From assembly GCA_014904985.1 (NCBI GenBank), contig MU129116.1:39045-103044 (forward strand): DNA of 64,000 nucleotides, read 5' to 3'. A program made the translations under genes and the position numbers. This document shows positions 45,136 through 56,789 of this stretch, piece by piece. The notes below the pieces were generated by a model. The model was not told where the DNA came from, did no database searches, and saw nothing but the letters and a program-made list of their open reading frames with translations. The stretch's first letter is position 1, and each line of letters opens with the position of its first letter. Origin of the DNA: Hydnum rufescens UP504 (Eukaryota > Basidiomycota > Agaricomycetes > Cantharellales > Hydnaceae).

Positions 45136-46979
45136 CTACATGGGGAATGACCGGAAGCAGGAAACTAAATCCAAAGACTCTAAATACTCTACAATGAGGT
45201 GTGCTTTTGGAGAAATTCTTTTGAGTTCAAGTATCAAAGGAAAATCAGTCGGATAACAAGAATAAGCTCCAGAATGCGGTTTACCTCGCGTTGTTTCAAA
45301 TGCTGAAACGGAGGACCCGTGAGATTCTGAAAGAAAAAGAGGAAAAGCGAGGACTGACCTGCAAACGTAGATGCTGCTGCAGGGATACTACAGGAAATTA
45401 ACAGTGAAGGTGACAATGGAGAGTACAGATGCGACTCGACAACTTACCTTCGAATTACTATAGAAAACGGATTGGAGTCAATACGCTCTCGAACCAATGG
45501 ACGTGGCTCCTCACACGATGGCGTCAATCCACGATACCACCCTCTTCTGTCCCCCATGAAAAGAGAAGATTCTAATCAGTTTGTGCACGACACATAACGG
45601 GAGTGGAAAGAAAAGAACCCAACACACATTCCTTGTTCCCTGAAGATGAGGCCCAGGTCCCGAACCACATATCCCAGTCCGCCGCTAGGAGGCTTTTCCG
45701 CCAGCTGCACCCGGGACTTAACGACATCTAGTAATCCAGTAAATGTGCATCGTAGGTAAATCGCAACAGGGTACTGAGGGAGGACCAACCGAGAGGATAA
45801 CAGGCAAGCCAGTAGGCAATCTACAGTTTCCAGACGTATGGCAGAAACCACAGGAATGGATGAGAACCTTACAGCAAGTCCACAGCGTAGTGTTTTATAG
45901 TTGCTCACCCCACCGCAGGAGCCGCTGGCTAAGAGAACCCAAACGGACAATTTCGTCCCAAAGGAAGTCTTGAATTTCCGCCGAGTGTACTCGTAACCTA
46001 TGGACCCCAATCAGGGTCGTCAGTCAAACGTGGTCGAAGGAAAACCTACCGGAATAGAATCTTAACAAAAATCATTGGAACAATTTCAGAGTCCCGACGG
46101 GCTACAAGCCAGGATAGAAAAGGCAGCACCCTGCATAAGCTGGAACTTCCCTTGCAACTGTTGCCTATACCAAAGAGTGAGAAGGCACTTCGCACCCCAA
46201 AAAGAGGAGAAACGAACCCAGAAACCTCTCATCACGCCTCTCCGGAATCCCCATTCCCTCCACATGTCCGCTGCAACTCGACCGAGCGACTTATTCCCCA
46301 CAGTACCATACTGGCCTTGCATCCGAATCTTGAAGAGCTCCACTGCGATTGGGAATAGAAAGGACTCTTATTGCCCGCTCTGTTGGATCCAACAGGGAAC
46401 ACAAACCAGGACTCGCAAGGATAGAGTTGACAGCACCAGCCATGGAGCCTGCGAGGGCAGTCTGGGCGATGGACAGTTCAGGGAAGGGACTCACTATCCT
46501 TCGCGATACCGAGTAGGCGCCAAAGAGAAGAGAATTAACCCCAGCTATTCCAATAAGGGGACTAGCCATTCCTGGAGTTTGAATGCCAGTCGCCTCAGCA
46601 GTCTGGAGGGATGAAATGGCAGAAACTGAAGCACCCTTGTAAAGAGCAAAGAAACCTTCTTTTCTGAGCGTCTGGACTAGAATGTCCATAGGGCCCCTCT
46701 ATTTACGCCCTGAATCTACTGGCTTAGCAAGAGAATGAAATCACCACGTACAAACATTCCCACTGGAAAGCAGAACGGGAGATAAATCGGATGCTGTGGA
46801 ATGGGGGAAACGGGAGGCTTAACTCAACTGGGTGCAATCTGGGCCCGTGTTTTGATGGTATCCAGTGGCTGTCCGATGAGCACCTGGGCAGCACCTCCAA
46901 CAGAACCTGAAAGCAATTCAACGGTGAGAGATGGGTGACGATCAATTTCCACATTGACGCGTAGTTGCGAGTCTTTCAT
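45136..46979 (-). CDS. Mitochondrial carrier (SLC25 family), 307 aa, three microexons
   Basis: Minus-strand model of 15 exons: 46979-46829, 46762-46752, 46698-46635, 46571-46407, 46342-46218, 46164-46130, 46060-46050, 45997-45909, 45820-45790, 45727-45628, 45546-45515, 45457-45448, 45387-45359, 45302-45285, 45188-45136; 924 nt in frame, all GT-AG. The three signature repeats are QPLDTIKTRAQ, SPVELFKIRMQ and YPLDVVKSRVQ (PX[DE]XX[KR]), each with the expected helices, e.g. ALYKGMASPLIGIAGVNSLLFGAY, AREVPAYAGFYSGYE and RGLTPSLIRSIPAAASTFAAFETTREYLE. Exons 2, 7 and 12 are 11, 11 and 10 nt; without them conserved residues (GMF, GFYSG, SLIRS) are lost or a TAG enters the frame. Transports a metabolite across the inner membrane; the substrate (basic amino acid or carnitine-type) is not determinable. 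Convergent with the SUN gene. Confidence 0.87.
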
Positions 46980-47026
46980 ATGTGCAATAGGACTGAGTTA
47001 CAACCCTCTTGGAGGTGGAAATCTTG

Positions 47027-47034
47027 TTTATATA
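47027..47034 (-). promoter_or_regulatory. Candidate TATA box of the carrier gene
   Basis: Minus-strand TATATAAA about 48 bp upstream of the carrier ATG at 46979, in an otherwise C/T-rich upstream region. Position fits a short 5' UTR. Confidence 0.4.
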
Positions 47035-47994
47035 CCGCGTCAGGCTGCCGGCAGGCGCCGAGGGCGGTCTCGTACTAGTAAGTAATGTAGATGCTAGTGC
47101 AGAGGTAGGGCTTAAGTATGAAGGCAGTTCTTTCTTTGTATAGGGGGGGTGGGTTCGAGGGGTGGGGCCACTTGTGGAGTTTTCTTTGGTGGTGGCGGTA
47201 GGAACGGCCACCGGGAGTATGAGAATAACAGACAGCCTAGGCTGTTAGTTTCAGGCCTTAATTAGGGGGAAATCAATATATGTGTCAGTAGGGCCTAAGA
47301 GGCATTGTACAGTTGTGGACAGCCAAAGGTGACAAATTTTCTGGAACCTGATCCATTAAATCCTAGGCTTTGAAACCATCAAATTCAGGATCTCCTGGCT
47401 CCTAGGATGCCAAAAATGCCCAAGATGAGGTTATCTGACCACTTTTAATTTTGGCTAATTTTGGGGCAGAATTTCCCAAAAAATTTATGCCCTGACATAA
47501 TCAGAGGTTTTGTGGGGCTTTATTGAGCTTGTACTGTCCTATTTCAACCATAGGTTTGCTTGAAATTCATGTGACACCCCTCCATCAGTAGTTCACCAGT
47601 TCAAACCACCCTATGACCCATGACCAGCCACCAGTTCAGTTCAATCTCTATAGAGAATGCATCCTGGTCCACAGCAAAGTCACCCCATGACTTCTGTTGA
47701 ATTTGACATGGAATGGCTAAGCAGGTGACTCTATAGGGTGTGCCAGGGAAACCCAGCTGTTACAGTAGCAAGACCAGCATAGGCAGAAGTTGAGTAGAAG
47801 ATCAGACACATACTGGATTGGCTTCAGACTCTATCTTATATACATGAGTGAGAGACAATGTGTGAACATAGCAGGATTGAGGAAATCAAGGAAATCAAGA
47901 GAAACAAAAGGAAACACCAGGGTCAATGGTGGAGACATAGCATAGTGTGCGCATATGGGGACATTGTGTGTGGATGTATATGGAACAATCTAAC
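47035..47994. other. Intergenic, no gene seen
   Basis: Upstream region of the carrier gene passing into AT-rich repeat-like sequence. No frame or family recognised. Confidence 0.5.
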
Positions 47995-48599
47995 CTCAAT
48001 ACTCCCCCTCATCCCATGCAGAGTCCCAGATCTTCGTGGAATTTCTTGAATTTCAGGCATGTAAGGGCCTTAGTGAGTACGTCAGCAGTCATTTCATCAG
48101 TTGGACACCATATGAGGTCAATTGTGCTGGTCTCGATGGTGTCATGTATGTAATGGTGATGGATGTCAATGTGTTTGGAGTGCACATGGTACTCAGGGTT
48201 ATGTGAGAGTGCAATGGCAGCTTGGTTGTCAAGATATAGTGCACTTGCACTGTCCTGAGGGAACCCAAGGTCACAGAAGAGTGAGTGGAGCCAGACAGCT
48301 TGCTTGACTGCATGAGAAGAGGCCATGTATTTGGCTTGCATGGATGATAGAGCAACAGTTGGTTGTTTCTTGGAGGACCATGCAATGGAGCTGCCACCAA
48401 GGAGGAAGGTGTAACTGGAGATGGAATGCTGGTCAATAATGTTAGAGCCCCAGTCGGCATCAGAAAAGCCAGTAACACAGACCATGGCATGGCTGTTGAG
48501 AGTGTCATAGCAAATGCCATAGTCTTTGGTGCCTTGTAAATAGTGTAAGATATGTTTAACAGCATTCCAATGTGCATTGGATGGGTTAGAGGAGAAGGT
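47995..48599 (-). pseudogene. Copia RNase H fragment of a different lineage
   Basis: Minus strand open frame 48485-48009 reads GFSDADWGS, YTFLLGGSSIAWSSKKQPTVALSSMQAKYMA, LYLDNQAAIALSHNPEYHVHSKHIDI and PTDEMTADVLTKAL, the C-terminal RNase H of Ty1/Copia. It ends the pol frame. SSMQAKYMA has lysine where the family has the catalytic glutamate (EAEY). RT is missing upstream, where a tandem repeat begins at 48600. It differs from the 1-8085 lineage at most positions. Confidence 0.85.
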
Positions 48600-49735
48600 G
48601 CTATAGAAGAAGGGTTGGGAGCTCTGATGACTGTCAAATCAAAATCTGGTTCAGCCAGTGTGTAGATGGGAGACTGTATTTCTGTTGTTATTCATTGGGT
48701 TGGTTCACTTCAATGGTTGATCACACTCTGCAAGATGTGTATGGTGTTCAGTGGAGAATAGAATGGGATATGGACTAGCAGTAGTCAATGATATATCATC
48801 TAGGATGCTTGTAGAAAGGCTTATATGTAGGGGATGCTTGTAGGAAGGCTTATATGTTGTGTAGGATGCTTATGGAAAGGCTTATACATCTGGGATGCTT
48901 GTTGAAAGGCTTATACATTGCTCATGTTGTGTTGGTTCATTTACTGATATTTGTGTATTCTTGTTTACATTCTCCTGGTCAAAATGTGGATATCTGTGAG
49001 TTACAGACTGGTCAGTACTTGGTTAGTCTTGTTAGTATGTTTCTTTCTTCTTTCTTCAAAACCTGATTCGTATTTTGTTATGCTTACTTTTCCTTGGATG
49101 TCCAGTAACTCTAACCTTAGGTCCTGCAACTATCCTTGGCTTTAGTGATTCACATAGAAGGCTTCCAGTGGCTTTGTCTCAACAACCTTGAAGCTGACTT
49201 AGCTCCAGATGGCTTATAGATAGACTGTTCTTTAGAGGCAAGCAGAAAAGTTGACAGTGGTTGACAGTGATGATTTCCAGAGAGGAGATGATTGTGTGGG
49301 GATACAGGAAATCTACCAGCTTTTATACCTTTCTGGAGGTGGCTGTGTTTAAAGAAAATGACTCCCTCATGGGTGAGTCATATGTGAGTCATAGGTGAGA
49401 ACAAAAGAAAAGTGAAGATATGAGTCATAGGTGAGTCATGCATAAAGAGAACAAAAGAAATCATGGAAGGGTGATGTCATAGTGATGTCATTCATAAAGA
49501 GAACAAAAGAAATCATGGAAGGGGTGATGTCACCAATTTGCTGAGCATGTGGAATGCTTGGAGCATGAGGTCACTGACCATGTGGAGCATTCTAGGAGGT
49601 GAAATGAAGGGATATCTCCAGGTTCTGGAGATTAATTTGAGCATAGTCCAATGGTTAAGGTGTTTTGTTGCTTGTTGATAATGGGGACAAGTGCATGGGA
49701 TGGGATTCAATGCAGAAACAGCAGTGTGCATCCAT
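48600..49735 (+). repeat. Tandem repeat unit 1 with tRNA-like end
   Basis: Starts TATAGAAGAAGGGTTGGGAG and ends in a tRNA-like segment at about 49640-49735 (TAGTCCAATGGTTAAGG, an A-box match, and GGGATTCAATGCAG, a B-box match). Contains a small tandem array (GGATGCTTGTAGAAAGGCTTATA) at about 48800-48925, absent from unit 2. Confidence 0.7.
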
Positions 49736-50722
49736 TATAGAAGAAGGATTGGGAGCTCTGATGACTGTCAAATCAAACTCTGGTTCAGCCAGTGTGTAGA
49801 TGGGAGACTGTATTTCTGTTTTTATTCAATGGGCTGGTTCGCTCTGATGGTTGATCACTCTCTAACAAGTTGTGTATGGTATTCAGTGAAGGATAAGATT
49901 GTGGTATGGACTAGCTATAGTCAATGATATATCGAGGGATGCTTGTGGAAGGCTTATATGTGTTGTATTGAACTGTTTACTGCTATTTGTGTGTACCTAT
50001 TTGTGTCCTCCTGGTCAAAATGCAGATTCTAAAGAGGGCTCTAGACTAGTTTAAGCTTGATTTAGTATGTCAATGTGTTTCTCTCTTCTTCTGACTTAAC
50101 TTTGTTATCACTCACCTTTCCTTGGATGACCAGCAACTCTAACCTTAGGTCCTGCAACTATCCTTGGCTCAGTATTTCATGTAGAGGGCTTCCAGTGACT
50201 TAATCTTAACAACCTTGTATATGACTTAGCTCCAGATGGCTTTCAGATCAGTACTCTCTTCAGATGCAAGCAGATTTGTAGACAGTAGTATATTCCAGTA
50301 GTGAGAAGATGGGGGGATACAGGAAAATCTACCAGCTTTTATACCTTTCTGAAGGTGGCTGTGTTTAAAGAATATGACTCACTCCTAGGTGAGTCATATG
50401 TGAGAACAATAGGGTTGTCAAGGAGGGTGAGTCATTCATAAGGTGGTTGCATGATAGGTGAGTCATTCATAAAGTGGTTGCAAGGAAGGTGAGTCATTCA
50501 TAAACAGAACAAAAGGGTAGTCAAGGAGGTGTTATCTTTCTTATCTGTGAGGTTCTAGAAGTTATTTGTGGCAATGGGAGATGAAATCAAAGGATATTTC
50601 TGAGTTCTTGGAGATTAATTTGTTTGTAGTCCAGTGGTTAAGATGTTTTTGTTGCTGGTTGATAATGGGGACAAGTGCATGGGATGGGATTCGATGCAGA
50701 AACAACAGTTTGCATCCGTAAT
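49736..50722 (+). repeat. Tandem repeat unit 2 with tRNA-like end
   Basis: Directly repeats unit 1 from TATAGAAGAAGGATTGGGAG to the tRNA-like end at about 50628-50722 (TAGTCCAGTGGTTAAG and GGGATTCGATGCAG, about 50 nt apart). Unit 2 keeps the CpG of the B box that unit 1 has lost. A tRNA-derived SINE inserted within, or forming the end of, a larger repeat would explain this. Confidence 0.7.
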
Positions 50723-51487
50723 AGACGTTATTAATATCATTCGATGCGTATTTTTAACAGCTTTCTGGGCGCAGTGGTTCCGAGCAGATCCAGTGTAAAC
50801 TGACGGAGAAATTCGTTTTTTACTGATGGGTGTTGATTCTGATAGTAATATTGTTCTGCAGAGTTCAGTTTTGATCTGTTCTTCGCATGCTCAGTACCAT
50901 TGGATGTGGATTTTTATATCTTTCCAGGAGCGGTTGTTCCGAGAGGATTGAATCTGAACTGATGGAGAAATTCGTTTTTTACTGGAAATCCTGGATTTTG
51001 ATAGTAAAATTGGCCTGGAGAGTGCAGTTTTGGTCCATTCAACTTGTGTTTGGTACCATTCAAAAGGTGTGAATTGTGGCTTTCCAAGAGTTATATGGGT
51101 GTACCTCTCCAATCAAAACTGATGGAGTTATAGAATGAATTTGATTTCCGCATGTAGCCATAATTAATTTCGTAATTGGTCATGTGATCATCCAAAGGCT
51201 GGGAGTGGTATGATTTCGCATTTTCTGATACTGGATGTTTTTATCTTCCACAGATGGTGAACACTTTTAATTGCAGCCCCTTGCAATGTTGTTTGCCTTT
51301 TTCCACAGTTATATGATTGAGATCTGATCATGTCTCCTTGTGTAGAACCACCATGTCGATCCTTTGAACCAAAGTGAGATTTCCTGTGAGTTTATGCTTC
51401 GAATTTGGTGATAGAAGTCACTTATTGTTGGGTAAGGGTTTTGGATGATATTGTTAGGGTGGAGGTCAAGAGCATCTGTGGAGAAGG
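50723..51487. repeat. Degenerate ~160-bp tandem units
   Basis: GGAGAAATTCGTTTTTTACTG occurs near 50803 and 50960 with similar sequence before (GGATTTTTATATCTTTCCAG-like) and after; a third, weaker copy follows near 51050-51130. No coding frame. Confidence 0.6.
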
Positions 51488-51776
51488 TGAGAAAGGTCTA
51501 CAGCGGAATCACACAAAGGGTGATATCTGGAGTTCGGAGGAGTCAAACTAAGGATGAAGATATCTACATGAGTGACAAGAAAAGAGACATACCTGGAGTT
51601 CGGAGGAGTCAAACTAAGGGACTGCCTCCAGAGCTCCAAGGTATATAAAGGGCATCCGGTCCGAGATCACTGGATGCCATACATGGTGCTAACCAAAAAA
51701 GGGAAATAGAGGCAAATAACAAATGTGTGAATCAGGGAAGAGAAATATCAAATGGGATACCCGTCACATCTCAACA
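51488..51776 (-). repeat. Solo Copia LTR, 289 bp
   Basis: Full-length copy of the 33258-33546 LTR in inverse orientation, from TGAGAAAGGTCTACAGCGG to ACCCGTCACATCTCAACA. No internal element on either side. The 5-bp flanks (GAAGG, TCTAA) do not match, so it is not a simple recombination product with an intact target-site duplication. Confidence 0.9.
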
Positions 51777-54233
51777 TCTAATCAGTGCATTTTGTTGTTA
51801 CAGACTTGTGGAATTTTGTTTTATACAGGCTATGACTTTGTTTCTTTTGACTTGTTGTTTTTCTTTTGATTTTGATTGATTTTTTTTTTTTTTGACAAGT
51901 TCACATCACCAGGCAAGGTCAGTTTTAAGAAAAAGATTCAAGCAACATAAAGGCTTTCAGACTTTGAGAGAAATGAGAGTCAGGAGAAATGGACATTGTT
52001 TTGCCAACAGGCAACATATTTTTACATGGAGAGAAAGAAGGGCAAAGGAGGGGTTTTTCCTTCAGGTGAGAGAGATGGTACATTGGGGTGAGCACATATT
52101 TCTTTTTGTTTTTAATGAGAGAGAGAGGAAGAGGATAGGGGAAGGAGGGGAGAGGATAGAGGACTGCATTGGGTGAGGCATGTGTACTGCGAGACAAGGA
52201 TGAGTTGTGGTGATGGGCTACCAACCATTTGCATCATCATCTGATTCATCAGTCACTGGGTTGGATGGAAGTTCCGTTAGTTCATACACAGTCAGGGTGT
52301 CCTTAAATTTGGCCCATTTGTCATCCTTTAGGTTGTACTGAATGTCATGCATGTATTTCTTATAATATTCAACAGCTCAGTCATCGGTCGAGATGGAAGG
52401 GGCAAGATTGTGTGGAGTGTGGAGGGATTCAGATAACTTTGCAAGTGTGGGAGTGATGCAACAATGAAGGACAAATGCTGTGTATGGGGTGTCTAAGTGA
52501 TGCTGCTGTCAGCACAATATCTGCTGCTTGGATAAAGATTTTAGTGAGATGGTTGACTTGTGTAACATGGTGATACATAGATGGATAGAGTAACTGATTG
52601 CACCAATTGGTTACACACTGCTCATATTGTAAGAGTTTGAGGTTGTGTCTGTTGAGGTCTTTGGCTTTCACCTTGAGGTTGGCTTCTTGTTGATGTAGGG
52701 TTGCCAAAAGAAGAGAGAGGGGTGGCATGAGAGAATCCATTTGAAGGTTGTGATTGGCAATGGTATGACTTAACTGGTCAAGAAGTTCTGTGTTGTCCCC
52801 TATATCCTCCTTTCACTTCTCTTCATACTCGCATTGGATCTCGTCAAGTTTCTGCACTGCATTGTACTTGCAATCTATAATTGCTTGTTGATAGGATGGC
52901 CATGTGCAGTAAGAGTTGGCATTTTTACCAGGTCGTGGTATACTGATTCTTCAAAGGCTGTGGGGTGTGCAAGGAGGCTGGGAAGGAGAATAGGACCAAT
53001 GGGAAGGGTGATATGAAGAACAGGTGCTTTTCGAGGTGAGGGATCCTGTGGGAGAGTCTGAGGATTCATGCAACTGCTGTGTGGTAGGAGTTGTCTGGCG
53101 ACTGATGATGTTCTTCTGAATCAATTCAGGTTCTTTCGAGGGTTGAGTGGGAAGAGGAATGGACAGAGGAAGTATAGTGCATGGGTAGAGATTAATGGTC
53201 TGGGGACACAATGTGAGGCAAGGGTTGATGGTTTGCTGGGTTTCAAGCCCTGTGATTGGCTGCACATTGGTAAAGGATTCATTGATATTGTAATTCTTGA
53301 CAATAGCATGTGAAGAGGAGATAGAGTCAGGCCAAAAGGTCTGATTTGTCATTAGTGATGTCTTTTTTTTGGTTGACTTGTGTTCCATACCTCATTGGTT
53401 ACATTTTGTTCCTTTTTGACTTGAGATGAAAGGAAGATGTCCCCATCCAGGTTGAGTTCTACAAGTGGTGTGGGTGGAGTAGGGGAGGGAGCAGGTGTTT
53501 GGATGTATTAGAATGTATAGCTTTGAACAGAGGTCACAGTTGAATCGAAATGAGTGGAGTCGGACATGTTGAGAGAGGATGGCTTTGACAAGGTATGATG
53601 GTCATGGAAAGTGGGTATACTCATGTTTGATGTTATTTGGCCATTCCTTGTTGTAGTTGAGATATCAGCTGAGATAATTTAGTTGACAGGTTGATGGAGT
53701 TGTTGTGTGTGGATGATACATACCGAATGGAATAAGAATGGGAAGATGAAGGGTCGCCAGAGTCCATTATGCCATATTTTTAAGTTAGACTTCATGGCAG
53801 TCAGTCAGGAGTGTGGAGGATTACATAGCCATATAGAGAGAGGAACCAGAAGGGGAGGGGTGTCAATTTTTGATGTGGCTGCTGTAGAAGGATAAAGTAA
53901 AAGAGAGGATCTGATTTATGCATTTAGGGGTCTAGGAAATGCGGCTGTGAAAAGAATCACATGATCAGAAAAGTGGAGAAGGTCCTAGAAAGAACAAGGG
54001 ATGGAATATTAGATTGCAATAGAAACCTCTAGAATGGTAAGGAAGTTAGATGGAGGAATGATAGAATGTTCTAGAATGGGTCCTTAAAGGTATAAATATC
54101 CCTGCTATCTGGCATGGTAGAACAACAAATCCAACACTAGGACTAGCTAGTAGAAGTTTGTCTCATAGATAGCTTCCTCTGAATCATAGTGATTGACTGT
54201 TCCCTGGTATCAAACCTTGTAAATTCCACCTTC
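51777..54233. other. Unassigned, several non-matching open frames
   Basis: Minus-strand open frames at 52740-52429 (103 codons) and 53388-52951 (145 codons, Thr/Pro/Ser-rich) have no motif I recognise; they could be remnants of a retrotransposon gag. A T run of about 15 lies near 51880. Nothing else supported. Confidence 0.35.
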
Positions 54234-54355
54234 GGTCAGCCACTTGGACTGATCTCAAAAGGCATGTCGAACCACATCAAATTAATTGCCTATGAGGCAT
54301 CAAAATCCTTTGATCTCAAATAATTTCAACAGGGTGACCTTAGGTCAATCTGTAA
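54234..54355 (+). repeat. Dispersed short repeat, diverged copy 3
   Basis: GGTCAGCCACTTGGACTGAT, CTCAAAAGGCATG and later CCTTAGGTCAATCTG follow the order of the 10106-10213 copy, with substitutions. Confidence 0.55.
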
Positions 54356-54585
54356 GTCTGCCCATAGGCATTTTGATATCAAACTCATATTTGGCTTGGG
54401 GTATCAGGATAGGCCCCGGCAAGCCCAGGAATGCCCCCAAGCGGGTCAACAGGCCATACGGGCTTATCAGCAACTATGATTATTTAGTTATTATTGTTTA
54501 TTCTCATGGATAATTATTAATTTATTATATACACATGTATCTATGGGTGTGTGTTTCATTCACTGGTTCTGGTTCAGGCGATGTC

Positions 54586-54720
54586 CTAGAAAAATCATTA
54601 AGATGTTAGTTAAAATTTATAACCATGCAAAAAGAGCAGCAAATGCTGCTCTTTTTGCGTGGTTGCATACACTACTTACCTTGGCGGTTTTTTGGCGGTA
54701 GTATTGCTGGGATGTGGTGT
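54586..54720 (-). repeat. Module L1
   Basis: Minus strand: degenerate hairpin A near 54700, CCAAG|GTAAGTAG at 54679, hairpin B with a perfect 14-bp stem GCAAAAAGAGCAGC (about 54627-54658), TTTTAACTAAC, and TTTTTCTAG ending at 54586. Intron-like length 94 nt. Confidence 0.8.
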
Positions 54721-54913
54721 ACTGCCTGCTGTCCCCACGGATTTGTCCGTTGGATTCCTCGCTCGTGTGCAGTCATAAGACCCACAGAAGGGGACGCGCA
54801 TTCGAGGCAAAGGGAGGGAGGGGGCTGCGTAAATTCGAGGCTGGGGGTACACTGGTTCGAGGTGGGGGGGGTTGCAATCGCTCGAGGGGGGCGCATAGGA
54901 CTAGCAATTGACT

Positions 54914-55050
54914 CTATAATGAAAATAAAACTTGTTGTCAGTAAAAAATCAAAGGAGGGCAAAATGGGCAGCTTAGAGCTGCCCATTTTGCTCAAGATTT
55001 GTGGCTATACTTGCCTCATCACCACACCCTAGCAATGCTAGGGTGTGGTG
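54914..55050 (-). repeat. Module L2
   Basis: Hairpin A stem CCACACCCTAGC (55020-55048) with full complement; GATGAG|GCAAGTAT at 55014, a GC-type 5' site; hairpin B stem GCAAAATGGGCAGC; TTTTTACTGAC; CATTATAG ending 54914. Length 101 nt. Confidence 0.8.
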
Positions 55051-55152
55051 TACTCCTTAGGGCGGTCTGTCATAAGACCTGGGGTCGTGGGCGACAACGG
55101 CGATATTGTCGTCGTTTGAGGGGTAAGGTGGACGGGTGGCTATCGCGATGGC

Positions 55153-55253
55153 CTATATTAAAGACACGGAAGAGGCAGCTTAAAGCTGCCCCTTGTGCAT
55201 AGCAAACGTACTTTACCTTAACACCACATCCCAGCTATGCTGGGGTGTGGTGT
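55153..55253 (-). repeat. Module L3, short
   Basis: Hairpin A stem ACCACACCCCAGC with one mismatch; TTAAG|GTAAAGTA at 55216; hairpin B GGGGCAGC/GCTGCCTC with a G-U wobble; AATATAG at 55153. Only 64 nt, and no clear branch-point motif. Confidence 0.7.
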
Positions 55254-55511
55254 ACTGGGGGTGCTCCTGTGGGTTCGTGCTTCAGATTCCCCCCTTATAT
55301 GTGGTCACAAGACCCGTAGGCCGTAGAGGGGGTCTGTTCGTTTGGGGCTGAGGGTGGGTTTATTTCATTTGGGGTGGGGTGGGCGTATTTCATTTGGGGC
55401 AGGTTGGGGAGTGGCATAAAATCCGTAATCATTACAACAACGATGATCTCATCGTCATTGTCGCCATGTCGTCATTCAGGGGGCAGGGCTAGTAAGGGTG
55501 ATGGGGATAGT

Positions 55512-55645
55512 CTATAATGAAAATAGAGCATTAGTAAAAAAGTAAAGCAGCACAAAGGAGCAGCTCTAAGCCGCTCCTTTCGTGCATAAGGAACCACGAA
55601 TTTACCTTAATACCACACCCCAGCATTTCTGGGGTGTGGTGTACT
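55512..55645 (-). repeat. Module L4
   Basis: Hairpin A stem CCACACCCCAG; TTAAG|GTAAATTC at 55605; hairpin B GGAGCGGC/GCTGCTCC with a G-U wobble; TTTACTAATG; CATTATAG ending 55512. Length 94 nt. Confidence 0.8.
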
Positions 55646-55821
55646 GCCGTGGGCTCCTGTGGGTCCGGATCCCTCGCTCGTACGTGGCCGTTCGAGGTTG
55701 AGGAGGGGGGGGGGGCTGCGTGCATTCAAGGCTGAGGGGTTGCATACGTTTGAGGTTGGGGGGTGAGATCATTCGAGGGTGGGGGCTGTGGCCGGGGTCA
55801 GGTGTGTTGGTACTGACGATC

Positions 55822-55955
55822 CTATAATGGAGGGGGTTCTTATTATTAGTAGACTTAAAGTGGGGGAAAATGGGCGGCTTAAAACCACCCATTTTGCCCC
55901 AGAATCATAATACTTACCGCATCCCACACCCCAGTGATGGGGGGTGTGGTGGATG
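55822..55955 (-). repeat. Module L5
   Basis: Hairpin A stem CCACACCCC; GATGCG|GTAAGTAT at 55917; hairpin B AAAATGGGTGGT/GCCGCCCATTTT with two U-G wobbles; TCTACTAAT; CATTATAG ending 55822. Length 96 nt. Confidence 0.8.
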
Positions 55956-56088
55956 GTTTATCGCATTCGCGACTTCTGTCTTTGGGTCCATTGGTCCCGT
56001 GGAACCAGGGATTCTCGACAACGACAATGATGTAGCATCATCATCATCATCGTTCGAGTTGGGGGTGCATGGGTAGTTGCAGTCGCGC

Positions 56089-56215
56089 CTAACAATGAAA
56101 CCTTATCAGTAAAAAATTAAATACACACAAAAAGGGGCAGCTTAAAGCTGCCCCTTCCACATAAGATGGAACCCGAGAAGCAAGAACTCGCCTTGCGTCC
56201 CAGCTTTCGGCTTTT
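56089..56215 (-). repeat. Module L6, hairpin A degraded
   Basis: CGCAAG|GCGAGTTC at 56191 (GC-type 5' site); hairpin B stem AAGGGGCAGC perfect; TTTACTGAT; CATTGTTAG ending 56089. Length 103 nt. Hairpin A is reduced to a weak AAAGCCGAAAGCT remnant. Confidence 0.65.
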
Positions 56216-56599
56216 CTAATGGCAGAGTGGGATGGAAAGAAACAACATATCGAGGACCTGAAGATGCCTTCACAATAACTATGAAGCAAGTTGCATTATA
56301 TTAGTACAATATGCAGACACTATATCATGAACCAACACACATCGATCGTCATCAAGCTGTTTGAGAATTTCGGCAATGATTTGGCTGACGGATTGCATGG
56401 CCTTGAGGCCATCTTCTGTCTTTTCATATTCTTTCTTGAGATCCCTCGAAGAAAATCAAACTACATTACGCGGTATAATCAGCATAGATCTTTTGTCACT
56501 TAGAAAGTGTACTGACGGGTCTTCCAGCGCTCGCTCATAGTCTTATGTTCACATAGTTTCTATGCAGAGGAATCTTTGTGAGTACACTCCCAATATACC

Positions 56600-56662
56600 A
56601 GCCACCGTGCACTCACTATGATATCTCTACAGCCCAGCTTTGCTGGGCTGTGGTGTACCATT
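56600..56662 (-). repeat. Module L7, partial
   Basis: Hairpin A only: stem ACAGCCCAGC with full complement (56629-56658), followed on the minus strand by CATA|GTGAGTGC. No hairpin B or 3' site follows. Confidence 0.55.
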
Positions 56663-56789
56663 CATTGTACTCGCAACTTCGGTTGTCAGTTGGATCAGTC
56701 ATGTGGCTGTGGAGCCCGGAATCCTTGACAACGATGACGACGACGTCATCACCGTTCAGGGTGGGGTGCCTAGACAATCGCGATACTGC

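Noticed and set aside
46699..46701. In-frame TAG suggesting that the mitochondrial carrier is a pseudogene
   Set aside because: An 11-nt microexon at 46752-46762 followed by a 3' splice site ending in this TAG restores both the frame and the conserved GMF motif.
46942..47211. Minus-strand 89-codon frame upstream of the carrier as an N-terminal extension
   Set aside because: It is in another frame, has no ATG at its start, and contains the candidate TATA box.
49640..50722. Functional tRNA genes
   Set aside because: A- and B-box-like motifs are present, but acceptor and anticodon stems do not pair well, so SINE-like remnants fit better.
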